From: Gemmatimonadota bacterium
GTDB lineage: Bacteria > Gemmatimonadota > Gemmatimonadetes > Gemmatimonadales > Gemmatimonadaceae
Direction: 5' to 3'
Length of the DNA: 64,000 nt
Assembly (NCBI GenBank): GCA_021299375.1
Contig: JAJTGR010000018.1
Location: 38,211 to 102,210, forward strand
Below, piece by piece: positions 63,933 to 64,000 of this stretch; the first letter of the stretch is position 1; each line of letters opens with the position of its first letter. A program made the position numbers and the translations under genes. The notes under the pieces were generated by a model. That model was given only the letters and a program-made list of their open reading frames with translations, did no database searches and had not been told where the DNA came from.

Positions 63933-64000
63933 CGGGACGCCAAGAGCCTAGTGTGCCTGTACACGTGACCGGCGCGCTGGCTCTGACGCCCCCAGGAACA

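Overview
The window comes from a GC-rich bacterial chromosome, most likely a phototrophic member of the Gemmatimonadota (Gemmatimonas phototrophica-like). It carries part of a purple-bacterial-type photosynthesis gene cluster beside genes typical of an aerobic Gram-negative host: oxygen-dependent hemF and hemY, a type II secretion operon, mglAB and bacillithiol synthesis. The species assignment is inference; the gene content is read directly.

Positions 1-17731 hold bacteriochlorophyll and heme synthesis. bchF-bchN-bchB-bchH runs leftward and bchH leaves the window. A divergent promoter built on a 38-bp dyad separates it from a rightward run: aerR (cobalamin-binding antirepressor type), ppsR (PAS-PAS-HTH repressor), bchG, a PucC/Bch2-type transporter gene, bchP, hemA, hemE, hemF and hemY. 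An exact TGT-N12-ACA PpsR/CrtJ site lies just before the bchG start. Tetrapyrrole supply and pigment completion are therefore physically linked with their own regulators.

Positions 17732-18051 are a non-coding array of 14-bp repeats, ten units on one strand followed by eight inverted units, able to fold into one very long hairpin. Then come bshB1, kynA-kynB, two tandem paralogous zinc-ribbon membrane proteins of unknown function, a cysteine desulfurase and mnmA (a tRNA-thiolation pair), a dicarboxylate symporter, a small outer-membrane-like protein, dnaJ, grpE, cinA, an isolated GxxExxY gene, pgsA, mglA-mglB, recR-ybaB-dnaX, the SRP RNA with promoter and terminator, ltaE, a BrkB-family membrane protein and a YtxH protein.

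Positions 38695-45079 encode sugar metabolism on the minus strand: a class II aldolase, then a tight pgi / beta-lactamase-fold hydrolase / pyk / tal operon. Rightward from 45254 are an S41 protease lipoprotein, a LolA-like secreted protein, then a ten-gene type II secretion operon (gspH-I-J-K-L-M-C-D-E-F) with start/stop overlaps and no gspG. A DUF1800 / DUF1501 exported pair follows.

From about 59990 to the end the window is accessory DNA, with A/T-richer stretches than the rest. The left boundary cuts an M28-peptidase gene, leaving only its C-terminal end. Inside are a thioredoxin-fold DsbA-like gene interrupted by an in-frame TAA, and a small secreted Cys-containing peptide whose frame could be extended by a TTT-TGA-C (+1) shift. 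A complete IS1380-family element follows, inserted in a RepA-like ATPase gene.
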